A DNA stretch of 64,000 bases from Larus michahellis (Eukaryota > Chordata > Aves > Charadriiformes > Laridae). Below are positions 47,915-58,348 of the stretch, one piece after another. The notes beneath the pieces were generated by a model. The model saw only the letters and a program-made list of their open reading frames with translations. It had not been told where the DNA came from and did no database searches. Positions within the stretch are counted from its first letter, which is position 1; every line of letters begins with the position of its first letter. The stretch lies in the NCBI RefSeq assembly GCF_964199755.1, contig NC_133899.1, positions 24,655,446 through 24,719,445 on the forward strand, read 5' to 3'. The translations under genes and the position numbers were made by a program.

Positions 47915-50356
47915 AGATGGCACAGGAAGCTCTCGCTGTTGCGTAGCGTTTCCCCGGTCGTGACCCTGATCCTCTCCCCACTTTTGCTGAAAGCAAACCC
48001 TTGACCTCCAAGCTGGGATCCGGCTCCACAGGGGAACAGGCAGGGCTCCGGTGCACCCCTTCATCCATAGTCTAATGGAAAACTGTCCTCACAAAGTGCT
48101 CTGGTCCCCCCAAACCCCGGTGAGTCGACGCAGCATTGATCGACCCCAGCATGGACACGGCAGGTTGCTGCCACAAGCGCGTCTTGGCTGTTATTTTTAA
48201 AACCTTGCTTTTGCTTTTGCAACAGGAAATTTCACAAAGGAAATACGGTACATGGCAAACTCCAGGGCCGGGCAAGCTGCGGTTTGTGACAGCACCTCCG
48301 TTTCTGATGGGCTGCTCCTATTCATCGCTTTGGTTTTGTTCGTCGCGCAGCTTGAAGTCTTCTTCACCACGGCGGGGAGGACTCGCAGCCCCAGCCCTTC
48401 CCTTACCCGTGGTCAAAGCAGTGGGTGTGACAGAAGGGAAGGTGTTTTAGCCGGTTCCCGGACTAACACTCCACCCAGGTGGGCTGGAAAAACACCCCTC
48501 CCAGTACCTCTTTTAACCTCCCTCACAGCCCTGCAGACCTGAGCCAGCAGAGCACCGAAGCACGTGGAACCCATCCGATGGTGGGAACAATCCTGTTGGC
48601 TTCCCAAGGGCTCGATGGGACCTCACCACATTCATCCTTCTGTGGCATCCACAGAAATCAGGTTAAAAAATGGAGTTGAGGCTAAATCCTATCCTGGTCC
48701 ATCCAAGCAGCTTACGGAGGCTGCGGTCTGCTCATCTGGAGACCTTTTCTGAGCAGAAGGCACCCCATAGGGTGGTTGCTCCAAGGCTTTTCCCAGCCTC
48801 CCACTCCTTTCTGGTGTCTCATGTCACCGCTCAGGAAGGGGTTTTGGCATCTCCTGGAGCTCATTTTCCTGGCAGCTAATGGAGCCTTAAATACCCATTT
48901 GGGGCTTCAGGCTTCTCAACCGACAGTCGCCTCTGATGGGATATTTTTGCAATAATAGGAAAATTGATGGGCTTTTTTCTTGTTTTTTCTCCCCCTTCTG
49001 AGCTCAAAACCAGGGAACGTGCCACAATCTGTCTGTTTCTTGGGAAGTGTTTGTTGTCTTCCTTTTGCTTCCATGTTTATCTCGGGTGTCTTGCCTCTAA
49101 CAAGGACCATATGTCCTCCCGAGGGTCACTGGCATTGTTTTCCTTAAGAGAAGATTTGTTGGCCCACTTGGAGAAAAAAAAGAACTCTCTGGGCTCGTAG
49201 GAAAGTTGCATGAATTTCATAGAAACCCTGCAGCCAAGAGGACTCAACCGCCTGGATTTTGTTGCCTACGGCTGGGGTGGGCGCCGGGATCCCGGTGGCT
49301 TTTCAAGGCCAGCTTCGTCACCGCAGGCAGGGAGAAGACCATCCCTCCTGTGCGTGGAGGGATGGACCGGACCGCATGGATGGATTTCAACTCTTTTAAA
49401 CGAAAAACTCGCGTTTAGCAAAGCCAGACATCATTTTTCTTCCAAAGCCTTCTCATCCTCATCCCTTATCTCGTGCACTGGTGCTGCCAGCGGCCTCGCT
49501 TACCCCCCTCAAAAAAAGCAGGGCTGAGCACCAACGTGGCGGGTTCATGTTCCGGCGCCTTGGTTCGCCGTCCTGTGCGAGCACCTGGGCGCAGGGGTTA
49601 AAAATAAAATCAAGCCGCTGGTTGTGTCTTCCAGCCCCGCAGGCCCTGGCTGGAGTGCCTGGCAGCCCCGGCGTTGCTGCCTGCCCAGGCACGCGCCTTC
49701 CTGCTTCCAGAACGGCTGAAAAATGCAGGCAGACAATAAAAAAAAAAAAAAAAAAAATTAAAAAAAAAAAAAAGAGCTCTCTGCAAGAACTAAACAATTT
49801 GCCGGGAAATGAGCTTGTGCGAAGTCGTGCCTGGATTTCACGAGTTGAAAAAAAACAAAAAAAAACAAAAAAAAAAAAAAAACCAAAAAAAAAACCCAAA
49901 AAGCCCTGACCACACTCGATGTCCAGCAAAGGAGCGGGATGCGGGTTTGGGTGATGCCGGTGACACCGGTGACAGCGTGAGCGTGGGACCAGCAGTGCCG
50001 GAGGGCACGGCACAGCAGCTCCGGAAAGAGCATCCTTGGTGCGAGGCGAGCGGCGGCTCTTTAGTGCCTCCATTAAGCATTAGGTCCGTCCCTTTGGGGC
50101 TGGCTGGCACAGGAGCAATCCGGCACCAAGGGGCCAGCAGTGAATGACGGAGCAGTGCCGGGAGCCTGGGAGGAGGATGCGATCGTGGCGGGGCTGGGGG
50201 GGGGACTCACACAGCAGCTTGCACCCCCTCCAGCATCTTGCCTGAGAGCCCTGAGCCTCTGGGCTTTGTTGAGTCCTGTTTAGCCACATTTACAGCTCAA
50301 TGGCATGTTGCAGGGATTTTTTTTTAATTTACATTTTTATTTTATTTTTTATTTTC
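47915..50356. other. Intergenic between PTGER2 and PTGDR, with A-rich tracts
   Basis: No gene supported. Long A tracts at about 49738-49774 and 49849-49905 are noted separately. Confidence 0.6.
49738..49905. repeat. Two A-rich tracts
   Basis: At about 49738-49773 two A runs are joined by TT; at about 49849-49905 the A runs are interrupted by single C or CC. The first could be the tail of a retroposed transcript, but I see no recognisable parent sequence upstream. Confidence 0.85.
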
Positions 50357-50690
50357 TCCTTTCCTTTCCTTTCCTTTCCTTTCCTTTCCTTTCCTTTCCT
50401 TTCCTTTCCTTTCCTTTCCTTTCCTTTCCTTTCCTTTCCTTTCCTTTCCTTTCCTTTCCTTTCCTTTCCTTTCCTTTCCTTTCCTTTCCTTCCCTTCCCT
50501 TCCCTTCCCTTTTTTATTTTTCTTTTCTTTTATCTTTTCTTTTCTTTTCTTTTCTTTTCTTTTCTTTTTTTCTTTTCTTTTCTTTTCTTTTCTTTTCTTT
50601 TCTTTTCTTTTCTTTTCTTTTCTTTTCTTTTCTTTTCTTTTCTTTTCTTTTCTTTCTTTTCTTTTTTCTTTTCTTTTCTTTTTCTTATTA
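50357..50690. repeat. Pyrimidine pentanucleotide array, (CCTTT)n then (CTTTT)n
   Basis: About 330 bp of nearly pure pyrimidine. From about 50357 to 50510 the unit is TTTCC/TTCCC; after a short TTTTTTATTTTT bridge the unit becomes TTTTC to about 50690. The other strand is a polypurine run. Confidence 0.97.
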
Positions 50691-52720
50691 ATTTTATTTC
50701 CCTTTTTATTTTATTTTCTCTTTTATTTCCGCTTTTTTTCCAACCCCACTAACAGCAAAGGGCTCTGAGCTTTGATGTAACTCCCTCAACCCCAAACCCT
50801 ACGCGCCTGGGCATTAAGAAGTGGGTTGGGTGCCCGCGGAGGGGGCAACTCGGGATGGATTGTGGCAGCCCCCTCCTCGCAGTGGCCATGCCCAGGGCGC
50901 TGGGGCCAGCTCGGAGGCCAGCCCTGGCTGGGGACGTGCTGCCATCTCTGGAGAGGATGGCGATACGGCAGTGCTGGGCCCCAGAAAGACGCCGAGGAGT
51001 GATTTATCTGCCTGGCTTTCAGCCCCAAGAACAAAACCTCCCGGGCTGCAGCCGGAGCTGGGCTCGCCCGGAGGCAACGGTGGCCGGCTGGAGACTCCAA
51101 GTCTGTTCCCAGAGCAGGTAGGACACCAGTAAGGGCAGAACGCTGATTAAAAGCACCACCAGAAGCCAGACGAGCACGTCAAGGTCGCCAGAACATGCAA
51201 CTGGGACGATGCAGGGACCGGGGAGTCACCCTGGCAGCCCGCAAGCCCTCGCCGCGCTCCATAATTTTTTTCCTTTCATGGATGGGTCGGACACCGTGGT
51301 GTGCGCATCATCTTGGGGCTTGGATCGGAGTCTGTAGTCACGCACCTTAATAAAAAAAACTGTTTGGTTGGTTGGTTTTTTTTAATTTAATTGCTGCTTT
51401 CCAGGAGCACGGTATCCTGGGCTCTAAAGTCACATCTGGTGGGGCAGGGACCTCTCCTGGGAGGCTCTCCAGGAGCGAATCCTCATTGGGGTCATGGTCT
51501 GTCCCAGTCCGGGCACGCACCGAGCGCCCACGGCTCACATTGCTCCACAATCCCAGCCTGGCCGTGCCTGGTCCTCCGTCCCGAGCGGCGCATGGATCCA
51601 GAGGGTGGAGGAGATGTCAGGCCAAGGAGAACAACAGCAAGATTTTGCAGAGCCGTTATCTCACCTGGCCTTCATCTTGCCACGGCGAAACAGGTCCGGT
51701 GAAAGCCAGAGCGCAGGCTCGGTGCTGTTGACTCTGCGGTCCCACGTGAGCCATCTCCAAGTCAGTAACACACTGGTAACATGAAACCGATCCACGGACC
51801 AACCCTCATTTCATTTCTTTCTCCTTAGAAAACCCCGATAAGAGGCACTGAGAGCTTGCAGGTCCCCCAAATACATCCTCAAATCCAGGACTGTCCTTTT
51901 CTCCAGCCAGGAGAGCCCTGGCCGGTCAAACAGCCAGAGCCAACCCAACCGGGTCACCTCCAAAAAGCCCCCAAGATAGATTTGCGTGGGTTTCTTCCTT
52001 CAAAAAGAGAATCCATTTGACACCAAGAGTAAATATCACGTGAGAACTGGCAGGAACACGACTACACCTTGCAACCGAGGGGGAGAAGTATTTGCCCTGT
52101 CTCCTCCAAGGACACTAAGCAGATGGGGACTTTGGTCATCGTAATTTTTTTGGCCTAAATGGTCACTTGAGGCAGATACCAAATCCAGTTAATACGTGTG
52201 GTCGAGGGGAAATGGATCTTTCATTAAAATGATCGCTTGCTTGCGTGCTTGCACCGTTGAGGTTAGACCTCCCGGCCTCTGTATTCTCTCAATTACTGCT
52301 CTTATTAGGGCTGGGGATCATCATAAATACCGAATTAAAATAATTACAGCAGGACAGGTAGCCGTCTGAGTAACACAAATGCAACATTAGCGCTTGGACG
52401 AATCAATTTTTCGAGTGAAGAGCAAGCCAGGGCGGAGAAACCACAGCCCTGCTCGGGGGGATACGGGGTTAGGGGGTGGGGGTCCCAGGGAGGGATGATG
52501 GGGGTCCCGGGGAGGGATGATGGGGGTCCTGGGATGGGACCCTGTCTACCCTCTGGCTCCTCGGCACAGCCGTGAGCTGCTGCTCGATTTTCTGTGCCTC
52601 CACATCCCCAAATACTCCTTCACACCCCCCCTCACCCAGGCTGGGGACACCCCAAACCAGTCCCAGATCAACCCCCCCCCCATCGGCGTGGAACGGGATC
52701 ACGGACAGGACGAGGCGATG
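50691..52720. other. Intergenic downstream of PTGDR
   Basis: No gene supported. It includes the AT-rich island at 52140-52400 and a small tandem of about 22-bp units (GGGTCCCxGGGAGGGATGATG) at about 52466-52530. Confidence 0.6.
52140..52400. promoter_or_regulatory. Candidate conserved non-coding element
   Basis: An AT-rich, low-CpG block in GC-rich surroundings, about 0.7 kb beyond the PTGDR stop codon. It contains CCAGTTAATACG, TTCATTAAAATGATCG, CTCAATTACTGC, CATAAATACCGAATTAAAA and AATAATTACAGCAGG. No repeat signature. Enhancer function is an inference from composition and motif density. Confidence 0.35.
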
Positions 52721-53100
52721 GAGCAGGGCTCCGAACCACTTTTATTTGACGGGGACACGCACCCCTCTGTCCTCCCTGCGCGTCCCTGCTGCCCTGAAGC
52801 CACACGCCAAACCCTTCCTGCTCTCCTGGAGCCGGGGGCTCCCCAACCCCTCCACAAAGTGCTGCTGCTCGGAAATATTCACAGGTATCCGGGAGCCCCC
52901 ACCCCCCACCCCGGTTCCTCTCCGGGGCGAAACGCAGCCTGGGGAGGGGGCAGAAACACTTGACGTCCCCGTCGGACGCCGTCCCCACCTGCAACAGCCC
53001 CGTGCTGCCCCGGGATGCTCCGGGATGGGGGCGCGGGGCCGAAAGCTCGCTCGCTCCTCATCCTCACCAGCAGCCGCCGGCTTCTGCAAGACCCACGCGC
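52721..53100 (-). other. PTGDR: Probable 3' UTR of PTGDR
   Basis: Between the DP1 stop codon and an AATAAA hexamer on the - strand at 52746-52741. A longer UTR using a more distal signal cannot be excluded. Confidence 0.4.
52741..52746 (-). terminator. PTGDR: Possible PTGDR polyadenylation signal AATAAA
   Basis: TTTATT on +, read as GTCAAATAAAAGTGG on -, 355 bp after the stop codon. The downstream GT-rich element is weak. Confidence 0.45.
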
Positions 53101-53367
53101 TCAGGGAAAGCCGAGCTGCGGGGTGTCTGTCCTGCGCCAGCCCAGGGGACAGAACTGCTTGTCCCCCCCCGGGCCGGGTCCTTTTAAGGTGGCTTTCCGG
53201 GAATGCAGCCTCCGGCAAACCCTGCGGACGAACATGCGGAAGAAGGAGGTGCGGAAGATGATGAAGACCCAGGGGTCGACAATGGAGTTGACGGAGAGAA
53301 ACCGCAGGGCGCTGAGGTCGGCGTTCTCGTTGAAATCGGCGGCGAAGGCCCCCATGTACACTCGGAT
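53101..53367 (-). CDS. PTGDR: PTGDR exon 2: TM7 and C-terminal tail of prostaglandin D2 receptor DP1
   Basis: Starts at 53367 after the acceptor TTTTTTGACAG on the - strand, phase 0, and ends with the stop at 53101-53103; residues 273-360. [18 protein letters not shown] forms the end of TM6 and ECL3; [20 protein letters not shown] is TM7 with the prostanoid signature, R294 being the carboxylate-binding arginine and D303-P304-W305 the DPW motif. After [16 protein letters not shown] (helix 8-like, basic, one Cys) the tail ends ...TPQLGFP. Total length 360, essentially the usual size. The last 20 or so residues do not resemble what I recall of the mammalian tail, and the end is not a PDZ-type ligand. 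Confidence 0.95.
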   Translation of the reverse strand: MRVYMGAFAADFNENADLSALRFLSVNSIVDPWVFIIFRTSFFRMFVRRVCRRLHSRKATLKGPGPGGDKQFCPLGWRRTDTPQLGFP

Positions 53368-55560
53368 CTGTCAAAAAACCAAAGAAATAGGGAAAAATGA
53401 AGGAACATCTCACTACGGGGGGTAAAGCTGAGAGCCAAAAAGATTCCCGTGGGGGCAGCAAAAGAGGTTTTGACCCCTCGATACCCTTATGCATCGAATC
53501 AGCGCGTGTTGTGGGTGGCAGAGCCTGAAACTGGGAGCTGGGGCTGGGTCATGGAGGGTGGTGGCACGGGGGCACCGTGTCCCCGTCAGGGCCAGGAGGT
53601 CAGAGCTGAAAGTTTGGTCCCAGGGACTGGGAGTTTGGTGGAATAAAGGGAGGATCCGGGCTGGGGCACCCCACTTGCGTTGCCCCCCCCGCACGGCGAT
53701 GGGTATCAGAGCAGGCATCTGTTGGATAACTCATCTGGATCGCAGCCATATGGTGGCCATTGATGGCTTCAAGGTCCTTCCTCCACCTCCAGGTCCAGCC
53801 TGGAGCCCTGCTCGTTGGAAGACCACAGGGCTTTCACTGGGATTATTGTAAAACCAGTATGGTCCCAGTCGTGCAGGGGCTGCTGGCGGCTGGTGCGTCA
53901 CGATACGGCTCCAGAGAGTGACAGAGGGGACAGGGAGGTGTAAGTTGTCACCTAGGGTTGTAGCACCACCCTCACCCCCACCCTGATTTTGGGATACACC
54001 CCCCCCACACACAGCTGCGGCACCAGCTCTGCTCAGAGCAGGTTACAGCAAGGTGGTGCTGCAGGATCCGGCCGTGGGACATGGGACACCATGAGCGGGG
54101 GGTGGGGGGGCAACAAGGGTTCTGCCATGCTAGGGGTCTCCCACCCCCACCCCACCAGCGGGACCCCCATCCCTATGGAGGATTTTAGGCAGGATTTCTG
54201 CCAGGTTGGGAAATCCAGTGGGGTTCAAAGGGATCTAGATCTGCTCAGCGCCTCCGGGATGGTGGGGCCGGGGCCGGGGGGTGGGAATGGGAGGGTTCTT
54301 GAAGGATCTAACATAATGAACCAACCTGCCGGGGAATAGATGCTGGGGGGGCGGGGGGGAGCAGTTGTTTCAAGGGGCTAAAGCAATGAACTGACAATCC
54401 CCCCCACACACACACCTCCAAAACCTCTGGAGCATCCCCAGCGGAACAGGGTGGTGATGATGGGGGGGGGGGGGTGTTATTCCAATGGGGTTAAAACAAT
54501 GACCAGACCCCTGGGATGGGGTGGGGAACACTCAGAGGGGGCCAAAGTAATTACCCGACCCCCCCGACACCTCTGGGACAGAGTGGTGGTGGGGGGGGTT
54601 ATTCCATGAGGGTTAAAGCAATGAATTAACCACCCAACCCCCCCTCCCGTAAATCCTGCGAGAGGGTGGTGTTGCTGGGGGTTATTCCCTGGGGGTTAAA
54701 GCAACGACCAGACCCCTGGGACAGGGTGGGGGACATTCGGGGCGGGGGGGGGGGGCCGGCAAAGTAATTACCTAACCCCCCCCCCCGACACCTCTGGGAC
54801 AGAGCGGTGGCGAGGGGGGGTTATTCCACAGGGGTTAAAGCAATAAATTAACCCCTGGGGATGTGGTGCTGGTGGTGGGTATTTAGAGGGGGGCAACTTT
54901 CCAGGATGGGGGGCGGGGGGGGGAATATTCCAAGGGCGTTAAAGCAGTAACCTGACCCCTCGGGGAGGGGGCTGTGGTGGTGCTTTATTTCGAGGGGACT
55001 AAAGCACCCCCGCGACACCTCCGGGAGTGAGGGATGGTGCCAGGGTTTATTCGAAGCGGCCAAAGCAACAACCTGACCCCCCCCCGGGACTGAGAGATGG
55101 TGGCAGAGGCGGGGGGTGTTTAGGGAACAACCTGACCCCTGTGGACAGGCTGGGGGAGTATTCAGAGGGGGGCAAAGTATTGCCCTAAGCCCCCAGGAGC
55201 AGGTGGTGGTGCCAAGGTTTATTCCAAAGGGTAAAAACAACAACCTGACACCCCTGCCCCGCTGAGTGGTGCTGATTGGGGGGGCTATTCCAAGGGGCTT
55301 TAGGCAACAACCCGACCCCCATGGATGGGGTGAGGGACTATTCAGAGGGGGCCAAAGCACCAATCCAACTTCCTTGGGAGGATGTGGAGGTGAGGAAGGA
55401 TTATTTTCCAGAGGGGTTAATGCAATTACCGCCCCCCCCAGGGATGGGGTGGTGGGTATTTGGGGGGTAGTGAGGGGGCAAAGCAACCACCCGAGCTCCC
55501 AGGGGCAGGGGGCGGTGCGGGGGGGCTGGTCCAGGGGAGGAGGGCGGTGGGGTTACTCAC
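53368..55560 (-). other. PTGDR: PTGDR intron, 2.2 kb, over half tandem repeat
   Basis: Donor GTGAGT at 55560 and acceptor TTGACAG on the - strand, phase 0, at the same position relative to TM6 as in PTGER2. From about 54270 to 55500 it is a degenerate tandem array; 53.4-54.2 kb has no recognised content. Confidence 0.92.
54270..55500. repeat. Degenerate minisatellite in PTGDR intron, period about 60 bp, about 18-20 copies
   Basis: Units share a core like TTATTCCAAGGGGTTAAAGC, then AAC(A)ACCTGACCCC and a G-rich spacer GGGACAGxGTGGTGGTGGGGG. Core positions (approximate): 54363, 54476, 54530, 54598, 54680, 54735, 54820, 54880, 54921, 54982, 55044, 55108, 55157, 55217, 55281, 55336, 55397, 55447. 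Two unit types, TTATTCC...GGTTAAAG and CATTCAGAGGGGGCCAAAG, are intermixed. A 212-codon frame on the - strand through the array is a by-product. Confidence 0.9.
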
Positions 55561-56376
55561 GATGAGCGGCAAGGAGCAGATGGTGAAGAGGACGGTCATG
55601 AGCCCCAGCAGGATGAGGTGGTCGAGCTCCTCCATGCGCGGGGCGGCGGCGGCGGGGGGGCCGCGGCGGGGCTGTCGCCTCGCCATGATGTAGAGGTGCC
55701 GCATGCTGCTCACGTTGCAGGCGCCGATGGCCAACACCAAGAGGCCCATCAGGCTGGCGTAGAGGACGGGGAAGCCGAGCTGGCGCGGCCCGCCGCCGGC
55801 CATGCGGATGAAGCACCACGTGCCGGGGCAGTACTGCATGGGCACCCCAAAACCCAGCAGCGGCAGGGCGCAGAAAAGGGCGCAGAGCCCCGCCGCTGCC
55901 GGCCCCAACGTGGCACCCAGCCGCCGGGTGAGATGCCGCCGGTAGAAGTAGGGATGCCCCAGGGAGAGCCAACACTCCAGCGCCATGGCCAGCAGCAGCA
56001 GGGTGGGGGCCAGCCCGAAGAAGGCCATGAGGAAGGCGAAGAGCTGGCAGAGGACACCGGGCTCGCCGTCGGTGCGTCCACCCGGTCCCAGCTCGCTGAG
56101 GCTGCGGTTGTAGGCGTAGGCGGCCAGCACGATGGGGCTGAGCAGGCACTTGCCCAGCAGGTCGGTGACCGCCAGCCCGCTCACCAGCACGTAGAAAGCG
56201 GAGACCCTCGGCGGGCGACCACCGGGGGACCGGGATCGCCGCCGGTGCTGGCCCAGCAGCAACAATGCCAACACGTTGCCCAACAGCCCGGCGGCGAACA
56301 ACACCGAGCCGGGCACCGCCGACTGCCCGCTCTCGATGTACCGGCTGCTACGGCACCGGTAACCCTCCGGCTCCAT
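55561..56376 (-). CDS. PTGDR: PTGDR exon 1: prostaglandin D2 receptor DP1, N-terminus to TM6
   Basis: DP1 is a Gs-coupled plasma-membrane receptor for PGD2 that raises cAMP. The exon encodes residues 1-272. Start at ATG 56376-56374 ([10 protein letters not shown]); the open frame continues upstream only from a GTG, and the YRC near the start matches the family. Approximate TMs: 21-43, 58-83, 108-132, 153-174, 199-223, 252-274. [20 protein letters not shown] is TM2; [18 protein letters not shown] at 131-148 is the prostanoid version of the DRY region, with E-C-W-L typical of DP1; C110 and C188 should pair; [13 protein letters not shown] is the ECL2 signature. An N-glycosylation motif NRS is at N90, but none is in the N-terminal tail. 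ECL1 contains an added Gly-rich stretch ([10 protein letters not shown]). The exon ends ...CSLPLI before GTGAGT, phase 0. Confidence 0.95.
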
Positions 56377-56700
56377 CGGGATAAACCCCCCCGCCACGCT
56401 CCGCAACGGGATGCACCGCACCGGGCTGGGATGTCCCGCAACCGGGCTGCGCCGCGGCTGCCGGTGGCGACTGGCCTGGCGGGGCGGGTGGCCCCCGCCG
56501 GCGGAGGGAGGAGGGAAGGAGGGCAGGAGGGCGGGGAGAGGCGGTGCGGTACCGCCGGGAACGGCCCCCGGGGCGGCCCCTTCCCGCCGCCCGGCCCTCC
56601 CCGGGCCGCCGGAGCACTGGGGGAGCGGGGGGGGACGACACCCGGCGGTCCCCCGGGAGACCCGCGGCTGCGGGACGGTGGGAGAAACCGGGAGGAGGGA
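56377..56700 (-). promoter_or_regulatory. PTGDR: PTGDR proximal promoter / CpG island
   Basis: CpG-dense, about 80% GC sequence upstream of the DP1 start codon with GC-box-like motifs (GGGGCGG, GGGCGGGG). No TATA box at a suitable distance. The transcription start cannot be fixed from sequence alone. Confidence 0.5.
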
Positions 56701-57300
56701 TGGGAAGGGGGTCGGGGCTGAGTGCCGGGGCGGTTACGAGTCCCTGGGGGGGGGGTTACAGGGCCGGGAGCTGGAGCCGAACCCCCTGGGAGGGTTGCAG
56801 GTAAGGGGTTAGGGCTGAGTGTCTTGAAGGGGGGGGCTGGTACAGGGACAAGGACTGAGTCCCTGGGGGGGTTATGGGTAAGGAGGAGCACAGCTGAGTT
56901 CTTCTCGGGAGGGTGTTATGGGGTAGAGGACAGGGTGTGGGTAAGGGAGGGGGCATGGCTGAGACCCTGGAGGGGGCGTTCCAGGGCAGGGAGCTGGAGC
57001 CAAGCCCCTTGGGGGGGTTGTAGATAAGGGGTCAGGGCTGAGTGTCTTGGCAGGGGGGGTACAGGGACAGGGGCTGAGTCTCTGGGGGGCTTACGGGTGA
57101 GGGGGGCGCAACTGAGTTCTTCAGCGGGGGGGGAGTTGTGGGGTAGAGGACAGGGTATGGGTCGGGGGGGCACAGCTGAGTCCGTGGTGGGGGGTTACAG
57201 GGCCGGGAGCTGGAGCTGAGCCCCTCGGGGGGGTTGCAGGGGCCAGGGCTGCATGCCTTGGAGGAGGGGGTACAGGGTGGAGGGCTGGGGGTCAAGCCCT
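56701..57300. repeat. G-rich tandem array upstream of PTGDR, period about 216-223 bp
   Basis: CAGGGCCGGGAGCTGGAGCC at 56759 recurs as CAGGGCAGGGAGCTGGAGCC at 56982 and CAGGGCCGGGAGCTGGAGCT at 57198. Between them the order GTAAGGGGTTAGGGCTGAGT, TACAGGGACA, GAGTTCTTC, GGGTAGAGGACAGGGT repeats. About 2.7 copies; internal GGGCTGAGT subunits. Confidence 0.92.
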
Positions 57301-58348
57301 GCTGCGCTGGGGTAGGTGAGGCAGGGAACAGATTTACCCCATTTTGCCCCATCTGCTGCCCCAGCACCCTGTGCTCCCTTGGGGAGCTGTGAGCCTGGCG
57401 GGGAGCTGTGCTGTGTATCCCCCCTCCCTGGGGTGTCCGCGCCTCCCTGTGACTCAGGAGACATCCCGCACTTGAGCCTTCAGCCTGGCCAGGCATCACT
57501 TGGTGGTACCGCTGCTGAGCGCCCACACCCACAGACCCCCCGCCCCCATTACGGGGCTCCCAGCCCCCCCATGCCAGCGCTCCACTGTCCCAGAAACAAA
57601 CTCCAGGAGAAACACCACCACCCCCCTTCCCCCAAAGCTTCTCTTCCAGGAAAAGAAGTGGCCTCTCTAGCTGCAGAAACGCCGCTGCATAACGCGTACC
57701 ACAGCTTGCAGGACGCGTGTGATGATGAATAAGCACGAAACCACTGTTTTCTGCTTTCGGGCCCCTTTTTGCTACTCTGGATGAGTGTACACGGAGCACA
57801 GGAAACTGTCAAGATGACAGGAGGGGTGGGAAAGGCAGATTAAGGGGCCAGACATCAGCCCCGGCATGTTTTCGTGGTGGACTGTCTTTCTCACACTGCA
57901 TGAATGGAGCTGGTGACTTCGAGCCTTCTCCGGCAGAGAGGGCAGGGATGGTTTGTGGCCGGTGAGAGCCCCAGTTCTGGAAGAAATGGAGATGAAACTG
58001 GTTGCAGCTCGGCACTCGCGCACGTGCGGTGTTGAAGTGCTGCCCTCGCTAGGGCTGAACGCGAACCCGGCGTCTCCTTCCTGCCTGGCGCCCGGCGGGG
58101 AAGAAGTTCAGCCTGCCTAGGGGAAGGAATCGGAGCGATGTTCTCCCAACCAGCCTCCCGAAAACACACCCGCTGGGAGGACGGTGTCTGCCTCGGGCAC
58201 TGGTGCAACCAGTGCCAGCTCTGCTGCAGTGCTGCAAACGCCAGGGAGGATGGTCTTTGCCCCAGGCTGGGGCTTGTGCGTGGGCAGAGCATCTCCGCTC
58301 CTTCTTCTTCTTGCTCAACGCAGAAACGTGCCGTCTTGAACCAAAAAG
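57301..58348. other. Intergenic, nothing recognised
   Basis: No coding exon or repeat family identified in this kilobase. Confidence 0.6.

Noticed and set aside
54848-55486. 212-codon - strand frame in the PTGDR intron
   Set aside because: Product of the 60-bp tandem array.
55618-56721. 367-codon frame on + strand opposite PTGDR
   Set aside because: Antisense shadow of DP1 exon 1; its Gln/Gly/Ala-rich product has no domain.
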